Source: Sphingorhabdus_B arenilitoris (GTDB taxonomy: Bacteria; Pseudomonadota; Alphaproteobacteria; Sphingomonadales; Sphingomonadaceae). From it: DNA of 64,000 bases. Under the pieces are notes generated by a model, which was given only the letters and a program-made list of their open reading frames with translations, did not search any database and was not told the DNA's origin. The stretch lies in contig NZ_JBHSDH010000013.1 in the NCBI RefSeq assembly GCF_042651485.1, forward strand, positions 1,736,001 through 1,800,000, written 5' to 3'. Shown here piece by piece: positions 42,186 to 50,243 of this stretch. The position numbers were made by a program, and so were the translations under genes. The first letter of the stretch is position 1. Every line of letters starts with the position of its first letter.

Positions 42186-43304
42186 ATGGGCGCGGATGAA
42201 CGTTTCGGATTGAACAAGGGCGTAAGGCTGATGGGGCCGGTGCAGCTGGACAATGGCGCCGCCTTTGCCCCGCTTGATTTTGCCTATGAAAGCTATGGCG
42301 AGCTGAATGCCGATAAAAGCAACGCGATACTGATTTGCCACGCGCTGACCATGGACCAATATGTCGCCAGCACGCATCCGGTTACGGGCAAGGATGGTTG
42401 GTGGGTGAATATGGTTGGCCCCGGCAAACCGATTGATACAGACCGTTACTGCGTCCTGTGCATCAATGTGCTGGGCAGCTGTATGGGCAGCAGCGGTCCG
42501 GCCAGCATTGATCCCGGCACGGGCGAGCCATATGCCATGGATTTTCCGGTGATCACCATCGCCGATATGGTGCGGGCGCAGGCGATATTGCTCGACCATT
42601 TGGGCATAGACACGCTGGCGGCGGTGGTCGGCGGGTCGATGGGCGGGATGCAGGCGCTGTGTTGGGCCAGCCTGTATCCGCAGCGGGTGCGCAGCGCGGT
42701 GGTGATCGCCTCTGCCGCCCGGCATAGCGCGCAAAATATCGCCTTTCATGAGGTTGGCCGCCAAGCCATTATGGCCGATCCCTATTGGCGCGGCGGCGAT
42801 TATTATGGCGATGACACCCCGCCTGCCAAAGGATTGTCGGTGGCGCGGATGGCGGCGCATATCACCTATATGTCCGAAGCCGGATTGACCGAAAAATTTG
42901 GCCGCAATTTGCAGGACCGCGACGCCAAAAGCTTTGGCTTTGACGCCGATTTTCAGATTGAAAGCTATCTGCGCCATCAAGGGATCAGTTTTGTCGACCG
43001 GTTTGATGCCAACAGCTATCTCTATATCACCAGAGCGATGGATTATTTCGACCTGGCCGAGGCGCATGGCGGCAACCTGTCCGCTGCATTTCGGGGCAGC
43101 CAGACCCGTTTTTGCCTGATCAGTTTTGACAGCGACTGGCTCTATCCCACCGCCGAATCCCGCCGCATCGTCCATGCGCTCAACGCCGCCGGCGCGCCGG
43201 TTAGCTTTGTCGAGCTATCCAGCCCCTTTGGCCATGACGCATTCTTGATCGACGCGCCGGACATGAACCGCATCGTCGATGGTTTTTTAAGGGCGGGGGT
43301 ATGA
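42186..43304 (+). CDS. metX: Homoserine O-acetyltransferase (MetX)
   Basis: This 372-residue alpha/beta-hydrolase-fold enzyme acylates homoserine in methionine synthesis. It shows ICHALTMDQYVAST, NVLGSCMGSSGPAS, and the nucleophile elbow VVGGSMGGMQALCWA. Acid and base residues lie in FDSDWLYPT and FGHDAFLID. Whether the acyl donor is acetyl- or succinyl-CoA cannot be told by eye. I place the start at the ATG at 42186 (MGADERFGLNKG); a frame open from 42054 runs into hisC. It is first of a four-gene overlapping operon ending in metW. No SAM riboswitch is recognised upstream. Confidence 0.94.
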   Translation: MGADERFGLNKGVRLMGPVQLDNGAAFAPLDFAYESYGELNADKSNAILICHALTMDQYVASTHPVTGKDGWWVNMVGPGKPIDTDRYCVLCINVLGSCMGSSGPASIDPGTGEPYAMDFPVITIADMVRAQAILLDHLGIDTLAAVVGGSMGGMQALCWASLYPQRVRSAVVIASAARHSAQNIAFHEVGRQAIMADPYWRGGDYYGDDTPPAKGLSVARMAAHITYMSEAGLTEKFGRNLQDRDAKSFGFDADFQIESYLRHQGISFVDRFDANSYLYITRAMDYFDLAEAHGGNLSAAFRGSQTRFCLISFDSDWLYPTAESRRIVHALNAAGAPVSFVELSSPFGHDAFLIDAPDMNRIVDGFLRAGV

Positions 43305-43735
43305 TGGTTGAATTGGATGATACACCGGCTCGGCTGCAATTGGACAAAATCCATGGCTGGCTGGCCAGCAGCTATTGGTCACCGGGTATAGAACGCAGTT
43401 TAGTGGAAAAGGCGATTAATGGATCGCACGCGTTGGGCGCATATTCCGGTGATGAACAAATTGGCTTTGCCCGCGCGATTACCGATTATGCAACATTTGC
43501 CTGGATTGCCGATGTATGGATTGATGAACCTGCGCGCAGGCAGGGACTTGGCCAAAAAATGGTTAACTGGTTTATCCAACATCCCAGCTTTACCGGTATC
43601 CGCCGTATATCCTTGGTCACCGCCGATGCGCATGAAGTATACAGCAAAATCGGTTTTCACAGCCTAATCCGTGCCGATATTTTCATGGAGCGGCTGGCCC
43701 CTGATTATGCCGCGCGCTTGCGGGGCATCACATGA
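43301..43735 (+). CDS. GNAT acetyltransferase, first of a tandem pair in the met operon
   Basis: This 144-residue single-domain protein shows WLASSYWSPGIERSLVEKAINGSHALGAY, FARAITDYATFAWIADVWIDEPARRQGLGQKMVNWFI with the acetyl-CoA loop RRQGLG, and DAHEVYSKIGFHSL. It overlaps the metX stop (ATGATG) and the next gene's start (4 bp). It is clearly a paralogue of the following gene. The substrate is unknown; position implies a methionine-linked or detoxifying role, which is inference. Confidence 0.88.
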   Translation: MMVELDDTPARLQLDKIHGWLASSYWSPGIERSLVEKAINGSHALGAYSGDEQIGFARAITDYATFAWIADVWIDEPARRQGLGQKMVNWFIQHPSFTGIRRISLVTADAHEVYSKIGFHSLIRADIFMERLAPDYAARLRGIT

Positions 43736-44154
43736 TCCTTTTACCCGCCGGATATGAACTGCGTGATGGGGCTGATCCGGTCGCAGCCCATGCCTATTTG
43801 ACCCACAGCTATTGGTCACCCGGCATTGTTTTGGCAAAAATTGAAACCGCTATCGAGAACAGCCTGTGCGTAAGCATTTATTTTAATGGTGAACAAGTGG
43901 CGATGGCACGCGTGGTTTCTGATTATTCGGTCTTTGCTTATCTAGCCGATGTCTATGTGCTCAAGGAACATCGAAGCAAAGGCTTGGCCCATGCCATGCT
44001 TCTATCCTTGCAAGCCCACCCCCGTCTGCAGGGATTGCGCCGCTGGATATTATTCACCCGCGATGCGCATGAGGTATATGCCCGCACAGGCTGGCAACCA
44101 TTGGACAATCCCGAACGGGCGATGAAACTTGATTTTCCGGATGCTTTCAAATGA
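43732..44154 (+). CDS. GNAT acetyltransferase, second of the tandem pair
   Basis: This 140-residue paralogue shares SYWSPGI near the N-terminus, the ARVVSDYSVFAYLADVYVLKEHRSKGLAHAML block with acetyl-CoA loop HRSKGL, and DAHEVYARTGWQPL. The block around the active site is the most conserved part between the two, so the pair came from duplication and then diverged considerably. It overlaps both neighbours by 4 bp, so all four genes are translationally linked. Confidence 0.88.
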   Translation: MILLPAGYELRDGADPVAAHAYLTHSYWSPGIVLAKIETAIENSLCVSIYFNGEQVAMARVVSDYSVFAYLADVYVLKEHRSKGLAHAMLLSLQAHPRLQGLRRWILFTRDAHEVYARTGWQPLDNPERAMKLDFPDAFK

Positions 44155-44744
44155 CTAAGCTACGCCCTGATCTTGCCATTATCGCCCGCAATGTTGCCGA
44201 TGGTGCGCGGATATTGGATGTTGGCTGCGGCGATGGGGCGTTGATGGCGGCGCTGCGCGATCACCGCCATGCCGATGCCCGCGGGCTGGAAATTGATCCG
44301 GCCAATGTCGCACAAGCGGTCGCACGCGGCCTGCCGGTGGTGCAGGGGGATGCCGACCGCGACCTTGCCGATTATCCCGACAAATGTTTCGATTATGCGA
44401 TATTGAGCCAGACATTGCAGACGACGATGCGGCCCGATCTGGTGCTTGACCATTTGCTGCGTATCGGGCGGCAGGCTTTTGTCTCTTTCCCCAATTTTGC
44501 CTATTGGCGGGTGCGCGCGTCGTTGCTCGCGGGCGGGAGGATGCCGGTGACACCGCATATGCCCGCGCTATGGTATGAAACGCCCAATATTCACCATACC
44601 AGCATCGACGATTTCCGCGCTTTCCTGCAAAATAGGGAGGTGAGCGTGACCGGCGCGTGGTTCTTATCAGGCAACCGGCAACGCAGCGGCCGGATGGCCA
44701 ATTTGCTGGCGGAACATGCGGTATTCCTGTTGAAAAAGGATTAG
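44151..44744 (+). CDS. metW: Methionine biosynthesis protein MetW
   Basis: This 197-residue SAM-dependent methyltransferase-fold protein has ARILDVGCGDGALMAALRD (motif I), ADARGLEIDPANVAQAVARGLPVVQGDADRDLADYPDKCFDYAILSQTLQTTMRPDLVLDHLLRIGRQAFVSFPNFAYWRVR and IHHTSIDDFRAFLQ, all MetW hallmarks. MetW pairs with MetX and is required for efficient homoserine acylation in some proteobacteria. The overlap with the second GNAT by 4 bp keeps stoichiometry. It is followed by a gap and a gene on the opposite strand. Confidence 0.93.
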   Translation: MTKLRPDLAIIARNVADGARILDVGCGDGALMAALRDHRHADARGLEIDPANVAQAVARGLPVVQGDADRDLADYPDKCFDYAILSQTLQTTMRPDLVLDHLLRIGRQAFVSFPNFAYWRVRASLLAGGRMPVTPHMPALWYETPNIHHTSIDDFRAFLQNREVSVTGAWFLSGNRQRSGRMANLLAEHAVFLLKKD

Positions 44745-44773
44745 GGTCAGGGCCTAGCGCGTTCTGGCGCTGC

Positions 44774-45475
44774 TCATTCGGCCAAGGCGGCGGCTATAGC
44801 CTGAATGGCGGCGGGTTTGCTGACAAAATCCATATGACGGCAATCCAAGCGGATTTGATGGTCCGATTGTCCCGGCAGGCCGCAGGCGGCCTCTGGCGCG
44901 ACAATCCCGTCGCCGGGTGACCAGAATGCGATTGTCGGAACCGGGGGTTTTTCATGCAAAACCGTTTGAATGGGGGGATTATCCACACTGTGTCCGGCAA
45001 TGGCTTCATAGGCGCGCCACGCATTATTCGCGCGCGGATCGCCGGAAAAGGGGCTACCGAGAGTGACCACTTTCCGCACATTTTCGGGATATAATTTGGC
45101 ATATTCCCGTGCGACCAAACCGCCTAGGCTCCATCCGATCAAGCTGATAGGCCCCACGCCTGCCAGCGAACCGATTTTGTCATGGACCCGGGCAAGCATA
45201 TCAGCGGTGACACCCCGGTTGCGCCCGAGGCCCCAGCCATGGCTGTCAAAACCGGCCGCATTCAATGATCGGCGTAGCCGTCCGGTGGATTGGTCGGATG
45301 CCATAAATCCAGGAAAAACAATAACCTTATGCCCGCTGCCGCGTGCTGAAAGCGGCACGGCCCCGCCAAAGGTCGCGGCAATGCGCATATAAGCAAAAGC
45401 GCCGCCTTCCTGCATTAGCAGGCCGAGCGCCGGTGCCTTATAGGCCGGTTCAGTCAAGGGTGCGGTTGCGATCAT
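44774..45475 (-). CDS. Alpha/beta-hydrolase (lipase/PGAP1-like)
   Basis: The 233-residue protein has an alpha/beta-hydrolase core: HKVIVFPGFMASDQST (oxyanion strand), LIGWSLGGLVAREYAKLYPENVRKVVTLGSPFSG with nucleophile Ser in GWSLGG, DGIVAPEAAC (acid) and a late His in DCRHMDFVSKP. No signal peptide is evident. The pattern is of triacylglycerol-lipase/PGAP1-like hydrolases; the substrate is unknown. It lies convergent to metW and is upstream of nothing in its own direction, so it is probably monocistronic. Confidence 0.82.
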   Translation of the reverse strand: MIATAPLTEPAYKAPALGLLMQEGGAFAYMRIAATFGGAVPLSARGSGHKVIVFPGFMASDQSTGRLRRSLNAAGFDSHGWGLGRNRGVTADMLARVHDKIGSLAGVGPISLIGWSLGGLVAREYAKLYPENVRKVVTLGSPFSGDPRANNAWRAYEAIAGHSVDNPPIQTVLHEKPPVPTIAFWSPGDGIVAPEAACGLPGQSDHQIRLDCRHMDFVSKPAAIQAIAAALAE

Positions 45476-45522
45476 CGAATCGCTAATAACAACATTACAG
45501 ATTTATGAAAGATTTACGGCAA

Positions 45523-46431
45523 TCAAGGTGCCGGTATATTGTCCGCTTTTTCTTCACCGGTTTCGCCTGCCGCCGGTGCAGCGGGGACAGGCGGTGCGGG
45601 TGCAGCCGATTTGGGGGCAATCAAATCGGCAGGCTGCGCCAATGCGCTGCGTTCAATCGAGTCCAGCGCCTTGCGGACATTGACATAGCGCCTTGCTTTT
45701 TCCAGCCAGCCAGACGCCTCTCGTGCACCCGGTAGTTTTTCAACCTCTTTGATCGCGGCTTCCATATTGCCCATCTCGGTATATTGCCGCGCCCGTTCCA
45801 ATCGCCGCGTGGGCGCAGGCGACGGGGTTGTATCCTTGCGCAAGACGAATAGCTCGCTCATTTCCTTTTGAATCCGGCCCCATGTTGTCAAACCATCCTG
45901 CGCCAGCCAGCTATCGCCCTGCGATGCCAATTCGGCGCGCAATATATCAAGCGTTACTGGCGTGCGGGTGGCCTGAACAATCGCGGCCACTTCCTTAGGC
46001 TGGGTCGCGCCAAACCGGCTTTGCAATTGCGGTTCAATATAGCCAAGCGCTGCGCCGCTATCAATCGCACGGCGGGCGGCAAAAGCGAGCAGCATGGCTT
46101 CGGCCCGCGCGGCATTGCCCGACGCGGCCTGCGCATCGGCATTGATCCGCGACAGCCGTGCTTCCAAATTATCAACCTGTTGATCCATCGCCGCATTTTT
46201 GGCCGGTGCAATGGGAGCAGGCAGGCTGCTAAAGGCCGGTTCGGCGGCGACTTCAGGCTTCGTCGCGGGGGCATCGGCGGCTTTTTCGGTGGTGCCGAAT
46301 AACTCGAAACGCTGCGCCGCCCAAACGGTCAATATGCCGCCGCAGATAAATGCGGCCAGCAGGAATATCGCGATATATCGCGCTTTCATCCCGCCAGATG
46401 CGGCGCCCGTTTGTGGCCTGTAATTATCCAT
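45523..46431 (-). CDS. Mitofilin/HemX-like inner-membrane protein
   Basis: This 302-residue protein has one N-terminal membrane anchor (YIAIFLLAAFICGGILTVWAA, about 19-39), a low-complexity Ala/Pro region, a coiled-coil (MDQQVDNLEARLSRINADAQAASGNAARAEAMLLA, about 80-115) and a helical C-terminal domain (AALGYIEPQLQSRF, WGRIQKEMSELFVLR, MGNMEAAIKEVEKLPGAREASGWLEKARRYVNVRKALDSIERSAL). Its order after hemC-hemD is the usual alphaproteobacterial setting of the COG4223 mitofilin-like family. The protein is the bacterial relative of the mitochondrial contact-site subunit; its role here is unknown. Confidence 0.78.
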   Translation of the reverse strand: MDNYRPQTGAASGGMKARYIAIFLLAAFICGGILTVWAAQRFELFGTTEKAADAPATKPEVAAEPAFSSLPAPIAPAKNAAMDQQVDNLEARLSRINADAQAASGNAARAEAMLLAFAARRAIDSGAALGYIEPQLQSRFGATQPKEVAAIVQATRTPVTLDILRAELASQGDSWLAQDGLTTWGRIQKEMSELFVLRKDTTPSPAPTRRLERARQYTEMGNMEAAIKEVEKLPGAREASGWLEKARRYVNVRKALDSIERSALAQPADLIAPKSAAPAPPVPAAPAAGETGEEKADNIPAP

Positions 46432-46474
46432 TCGCTACCCTTCATGCGGCTTTTGCCGTCCCTTAACCGCTGTA

Positions 46475-47161
46475 TTAGGGGCCAGAGGTGCTGCTTGTAA
46501 AGTCGCTTGCTATTTTGGCGAGCAAGAGCCGGTCGCAGGGGCGCGCGGCGATAATTATTTTTGCCCAGCCTGAACCTGCATTTTTCGCGATATTGGCCGA
46601 TAGAGCCGCGATGGTCACTGCGGATTTATCCAGCGCTAACTCTGCGCATATCTGCGCAAAATAGCGTGCAGCGCGGGGCGAATGTAACATCACCGCACCC
46701 GCGTCCTGCACCTGCTGCGCAAAATCCGGCGGTGGAGGCAGCCTTGCGGCGTCATAGATAATGCGGCTGTCCAAATGCACGCCAGCGGGCGGGTCAACCA
46801 CCGTGCGGTTTTTACCGCATAGCCATAAGAGCCGGGCCGCGCCATTGGCCGCCGCCATCGCCGCAATCTGCGCCGAATCTGTGTCACCTGTGGCGGCGAT
46901 GGTGAATCCGGCCTGCGCCGCGCGCTGCGCCGACTTGCCGCCAACTGCATATACCGGCAGCGATGTGAGCGCCGCCAACCCGTCACCGCCCAAATGAATT
47001 GCGTTGGCGCTGGTGATCAGCAGCGCGTCATATGCGGCCGGATCGGGCACGTGCCACGGCAAAGCCTCGATATGGAATAGCGGCAGCGTCACCGGCACAA
47101 AATCCATATCCGCCGCCAATTTGGCGGTCGCATCCGCGCCGGGTTGCGGCCGGATAATCAG
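46475..47161 (-). CDS. hemD: Uroporphyrinogen-III synthase, apparent non-AUG start
   Basis: This cytosolic enzyme closes the hydroxymethylbilane ring in haem synthesis. Codons from 47161 read LIIRPQPGADATAKLAADMDF, and this opening corresponds to the xxRPxPGAxxTA block at the start of other HemD proteins. The block follows hemC by 5 bp and there is no in-frame ATG or GTG ahead of it; the first candidate codon is CTG (47161). A TTG at 47119 would cut off this conserved beginning. The rest (YDALLITSANAIH, PVYAVGGKSAQRAAQAGF, VMLHSPRAARYFAQ) fits the family. It is cotranscribed with hemC. Confidence 0.85.
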   Translation of the reverse strand: MIIRPQPGADATAKLAADMDFVPVTLPLFHIEALPWHVPDPAAYDALLITSANAIHLGGDGLAALTSLPVYAVGGKSAQRAAQAGFTIAATGDTDSAQIAAMAAANGAARLLWLCGKNRTVVDPPAGVHLDSRIIYDAARLPPPPDFAQQVQDAGAVMLHSPRAARYFAQICAELALDKSAVTIAALSANIAKNAGSGWAKIIIAARPCDRLLLAKIASDFTSSTSGP

Positions 47162-47166
47162 GAGTT

Positions 47167-48108
47167 TTAGGCCCCGAATAATGCCTTCACCCGGTCACTG
47201 GCGGCACGCAGCAATTGCTCGGCCAATTTATGCGGCCCGCCCACATCGCCTTGCACAAAACGAATATCGCCCGCATATTTTTCGTTGCCATCATCGGACA
47301 ATATCTCTCCGCGTAGCCAGATTTCTGCGCCCTGCTGCACCGCGAGCGCCGCCACCGGGGAATGGCAATTACCGCCCAGCGCCTCCAGGAAAGCGCGTTC
47401 AGCCATCACGCAGGCAAAAGTGGGGGCATGATTGACCGCCGACAACATCGTTTGCAGATCCTGCCGCGCCGCCAATGCCTCGATGCCCACCGCGCCCTGC
47501 GATGCGGCGGGCAGCATTTGGTCCACCTCGATTGCATGGCCGGTATCGGGCCGGGACAGGCGGTCAAGCCCCGCCGCCGCCAGCAACGTCGCGTCAAATT
47601 CGCCGCTTTCCACTTTCGACAAACGGGTGGCAACGTTACCGCGAATGGATGAGATTTTCAGGTCGCGGCGCTGCGCGAGCAATTGCGCGGCGCGGCGCGG
47701 GCTGGATGTCCCGACATGCGCGCCCATCGGCAACGCGGCGATGGACGGCGCGCCCACCATCCGGTCGCGCACATCGGCGCGGGGCAGCATCGCGCCAATC
47801 CGGTAATCGGCAGGCCGGACGGTTTCGACATCTTTCATCGAATGAACCGCAACATCAATATCACCGCCGGACAAAGCGCGCTCCAGCTCCTTCGTCCATA
47901 ATGCCTTGCCGCCCAATTGCGCGAGCGGCCGATCCTGAATTTTGTCACCGCTCGCCAATATCGGCACCAATATCACCGCCGCCTCGGCAAGGGCATGGCG
48001 CGAACGCAGGGCTGACGCGGCCATTTGCGCCTGCGCCATGGCGAGCGGGGAACGGCGCGTGCCAATACGCAGCGGTTTTTGGGCGGTAAAGAGCGGATAA
48101 GCGGTCAT
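47167..48108 (-). CDS. hemC: Porphobilinogen deaminase (hydroxymethylbilane synthase)
   Basis: This 313-residue enzyme polymerises four porphobilinogens. It has LRIGTRRSPLAMAQA, GDKIQDRPLAQLGGKALWTKELE, DIDVAVHSMKDVET, TSSPRRAAQLLAQRRDLKISSIRGNVATRLSK and the dipyrromethane-cofactor cysteine Cys248 in EALGGNCHSPVAA. Length is normal. Its stop is five bases before the hemD reading frame. It is divergent from tsaD, with 60 bp between the starts. Confidence 0.96.
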   Translation of the reverse strand: MTAYPLFTAQKPLRIGTRRSPLAMAQAQMAASALRSRHALAEAAVILVPILASGDKIQDRPLAQLGGKALWTKELERALSGGDIDVAVHSMKDVETVRPADYRIGAMLPRADVRDRMVGAPSIAALPMGAHVGTSSPRRAAQLLAQRRDLKISSIRGNVATRLSKVESGEFDATLLAAAGLDRLSRPDTGHAIEVDQMLPAASQGAVGIEALAARQDLQTMLSAVNHAPTFACVMAERAFLEALGGNCHSPVAALAVQQGAEIWLRGEILSDDGNEKYAGDIRFVQGDVGGPHKLAEQLLRAASDRVKALFGA

Positions 48109-48168
48109 GCCGCTTGTCCATAGCGCCGCACCTGCTATTGGGGAAGCGCAGAATATGACCGTATCTTT

Positions 48169-49206
48169 ATGACTTTAATCTTAGGCCTTGAATCCAGTTG
48201 CGACGAAACCGCAGCCGCTATTGTCCGCAGCGACCGGACGATATTGTCGCACGCGCTTGCCGGGCAAGAGGATCATCACCGCGCCTTTGGCGGGGTTGTG
48301 CCCGAAATTGCAGCGCGCGCTCATTCGGATTTGATGATGCCGCTGATTGAAACGGCGCTTGCAGATGCGGGGGTTCGTCTGGATGATTTGGACGCCATAG
48401 CCGCAACCGCTGGCCCCGGATTGATTGGCGGGGTGATGGTCGGCCTCGTCACCGCCAAAGCATTGGCGATGGCCAGCGGAAAGCCGTTGATCGCGGTCAA
48501 CCATTTGGAGGGACACGCGCTGTCGCCGCGGCTGGTCGATCCCGATTTGGATTTTCCTTATATGCTGCTGCTGGTATCGGGCGGTCATTGTCAGCTGCTG
48601 CGCGTGCGCGGCGTGGGGCAATATGACCGGTTGGCCACTACCATCGACGACGCGGTGGGCGAAGCGTTTGACAAAACCGCAAAGATATTGGGCCTTGGCT
48701 TTCCCGGCGGACCAGCAGTGGAAAAGGCGGCTTTATCAGGCAACGGCGCTGCCGTGCCGCTGCCCCGCCCGCTAAAAGGCGCAGATGAGCCGCATTTTTC
48801 CTTTGCCGGATTGAAAAGCGCGGTGCTGCGCGCCCATGAATCGGGGCAGTATCGCGCCGAAGATATTGCCGCCTCGTTCCAAGCAGCAGTGGTGGAATGC
48901 CTGTCCGACCGGCTCCATTACAGCCTGTCGCGGATGGATGAGCGCCCTACGGCTTTGGTGGTGGCAGGGGGCGTTGCCGCCAACATGGCCATACGTGCGA
49001 TGCTGGAGCAAGTGGCGGGGCAATATGCCATGCGCTTTTGCGCGCCGCCGCTATGGCTATGCACCGACAATGGCGCAATGATCGCTTGGGCCGGGGCAGA
49101 GCGTTTTGCCGCAGGCCTGACCGATCCGCTCGACGTGGCGGCGCGGCCCCGCTGGCCGCTTGATCCAGATGCGCCCGCCGCGCGCGGTGCCGGGGTAAAG
49201 GCATGA
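48169..49206 (+). CDS. tsaD: tRNA N6-threonylcarbamoyladenosine transferase subunit TsaD
   Basis: This 345-residue ASKHA-fold protein of the t6A37 pathway has LGLESSCDETAAAIV, HHRAFGGVVPEIAARAHSD, the metal-binding NHLEGHALSPRL with two His, LLLVSGGHCQLLRV and VAGGVAANMAIRAML. Length is normal. The stop overlaps the next ATG by 4 bp. A second essential cytosolic gene follows. Confidence 0.96.
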   Translation: MTLILGLESSCDETAAAIVRSDRTILSHALAGQEDHHRAFGGVVPEIAARAHSDLMMPLIETALADAGVRLDDLDAIAATAGPGLIGGVMVGLVTAKALAMASGKPLIAVNHLEGHALSPRLVDPDLDFPYMLLLVSGGHCQLLRVRGVGQYDRLATTIDDAVGEAFDKTAKILGLGFPGGPAVEKAALSGNGAAVPLPRPLKGADEPHFSFAGLKSAVLRAHESGQYRAEDIAASFQAAVVECLSDRLHYSLSRMDERPTALVVAGGVAANMAIRAMLEQVAGQYAMRFCAPPLWLCTDNGAMIAWAGAERFAAGLTDPLDVAARPRWPLDPDAPAARGAGVKA

Positions 49207-50195
49207 GCAGCTATGACTATCCCGTCGGCATCGTGGGTGCAGGCGCATGGGGCACCGCACTGGCCGCGGTGATGGCCGATATTCATGGCAAGGCGCTGCT
49301 ATGGGCGCGGGATCCGTCGCTGGTCGCTGCCATCAACGCTGCACATGAAAATGCCGATTATTTGCCCGCTATTCCCCTGCCCGCCTCTATCATGGCCAGT
49401 AACGATATGGATGATCTGGCCCGATGTGCGATATTACTGATCGTCACGCCGGCGCAGCATTTGCGCCATTTTTTGACCAACATGCCCGATATCCGCAGCC
49501 CGCTGCTTTTATGCTGCAAAGGCATTGAGGCGGGGACCGGCGCGTTAATGGTCGATATTGCCCGCGAGGTCCGTCCGGTTAACCCGGTTGCGATATTGTC
49601 CGGTCCGACATTTGCGCATGAAGTCGCTGCACGTAAACCGGCGGCGATGACGTTGGCCTGCGAACATGAAGCCTTGGGTGAACAATTGGCGCAAGCCGTC
49701 GCGGCCCCATATTTCCGGCCTTATTGGACTGATGACGTGATCGGCGCAGAAATTGGCGGGGCGGTTAAAAATGTGCTCGCCATAGGCTGCGGCGTGGTTG
49801 ACGGCGCAGGGCTGGGCCTGAACGCCCGGGCGTCGCTGATCGCGCGGGGATTTGCGGAGATGCAGCGCTATGGCATCGCCCGCGGGGCACGGCCCGAAAC
49901 ATTGGCTGGCCTATCGGGGCTGGGCGATTTGGTGCTGACCTGCTCATCGGAAAATTCGCGTAATTTCTCGCTCGGCAAAGGATTGGGGCAAGGGCAATCG
50001 GCGGCGGATTTGTTGAACGGTCGGCGCACTGTCGCGGAAGGCGCGGCAACCGCGCCCGTGCTGCTGGCCTCCGCGCAGGCGCTGGGCGCCGATATGCCGA
50101 TCGTGGCGGCGGTATGCCGATTATTGGATGGCAGCGCAGACGTGAATGAGGTCATAAAAGCTCTACTTTCCAGACCATTAAAAGCCGAAAGATGA
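49203..50195 (+). CDS. gpsA: Glycerol-3-phosphate dehydrogenase (NAD(P)+)
   Basis: This 330-residue enzyme reduces dihydroxyacetone phosphate for phospholipid synthesis. It has GIVGAGAWGTALAAVMAD (Rossmann), CAILLIVTPAQHLRHFL, CCKGIEAGTGALM, LSGPTFAHEVAARKPAAMTLA and GGAVKNVLAIGCGVVDGAGLGLNARASLIARGFAEM carrying the catalytic Lys in AVKN. ETLAGLSGLGDLVLTCSSENSRNFSLG follows. Length is normal. Its ATG lies inside the tsaD stop region, so translation is coupled. Confidence 0.96.
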   Translation: MSSYDYPVGIVGAGAWGTALAAVMADIHGKALLWARDPSLVAAINAAHENADYLPAIPLPASIMASNDMDDLARCAILLIVTPAQHLRHFLTNMPDIRSPLLLCCKGIEAGTGALMVDIAREVRPVNPVAILSGPTFAHEVAARKPAAMTLACEHEALGEQLAQAVAAPYFRPYWTDDVIGAEIGGAVKNVLAIGCGVVDGAGLGLNARASLIARGFAEMQRYGIARGARPETLAGLSGLGDLVLTCSSENSRNFSLGKGLGQGQSAADLLNGRRTVAEGAATAPVLLASAQALGADMPIVAAVCRLLDGSADVNEVIKALLSRPLKAER

Positions 50196-50243
50196 CAAGC
50201 CCAACCAATATGGGCTAAGCACCGGCTTTCGAGGGGGACGATA

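Noticed and set aside
42135..43175. Long minus-strand open frame opposite metX
   Set aside because: It is antisense to a well-supported gene, lacks any domain pattern and has no ribosome-binding site.
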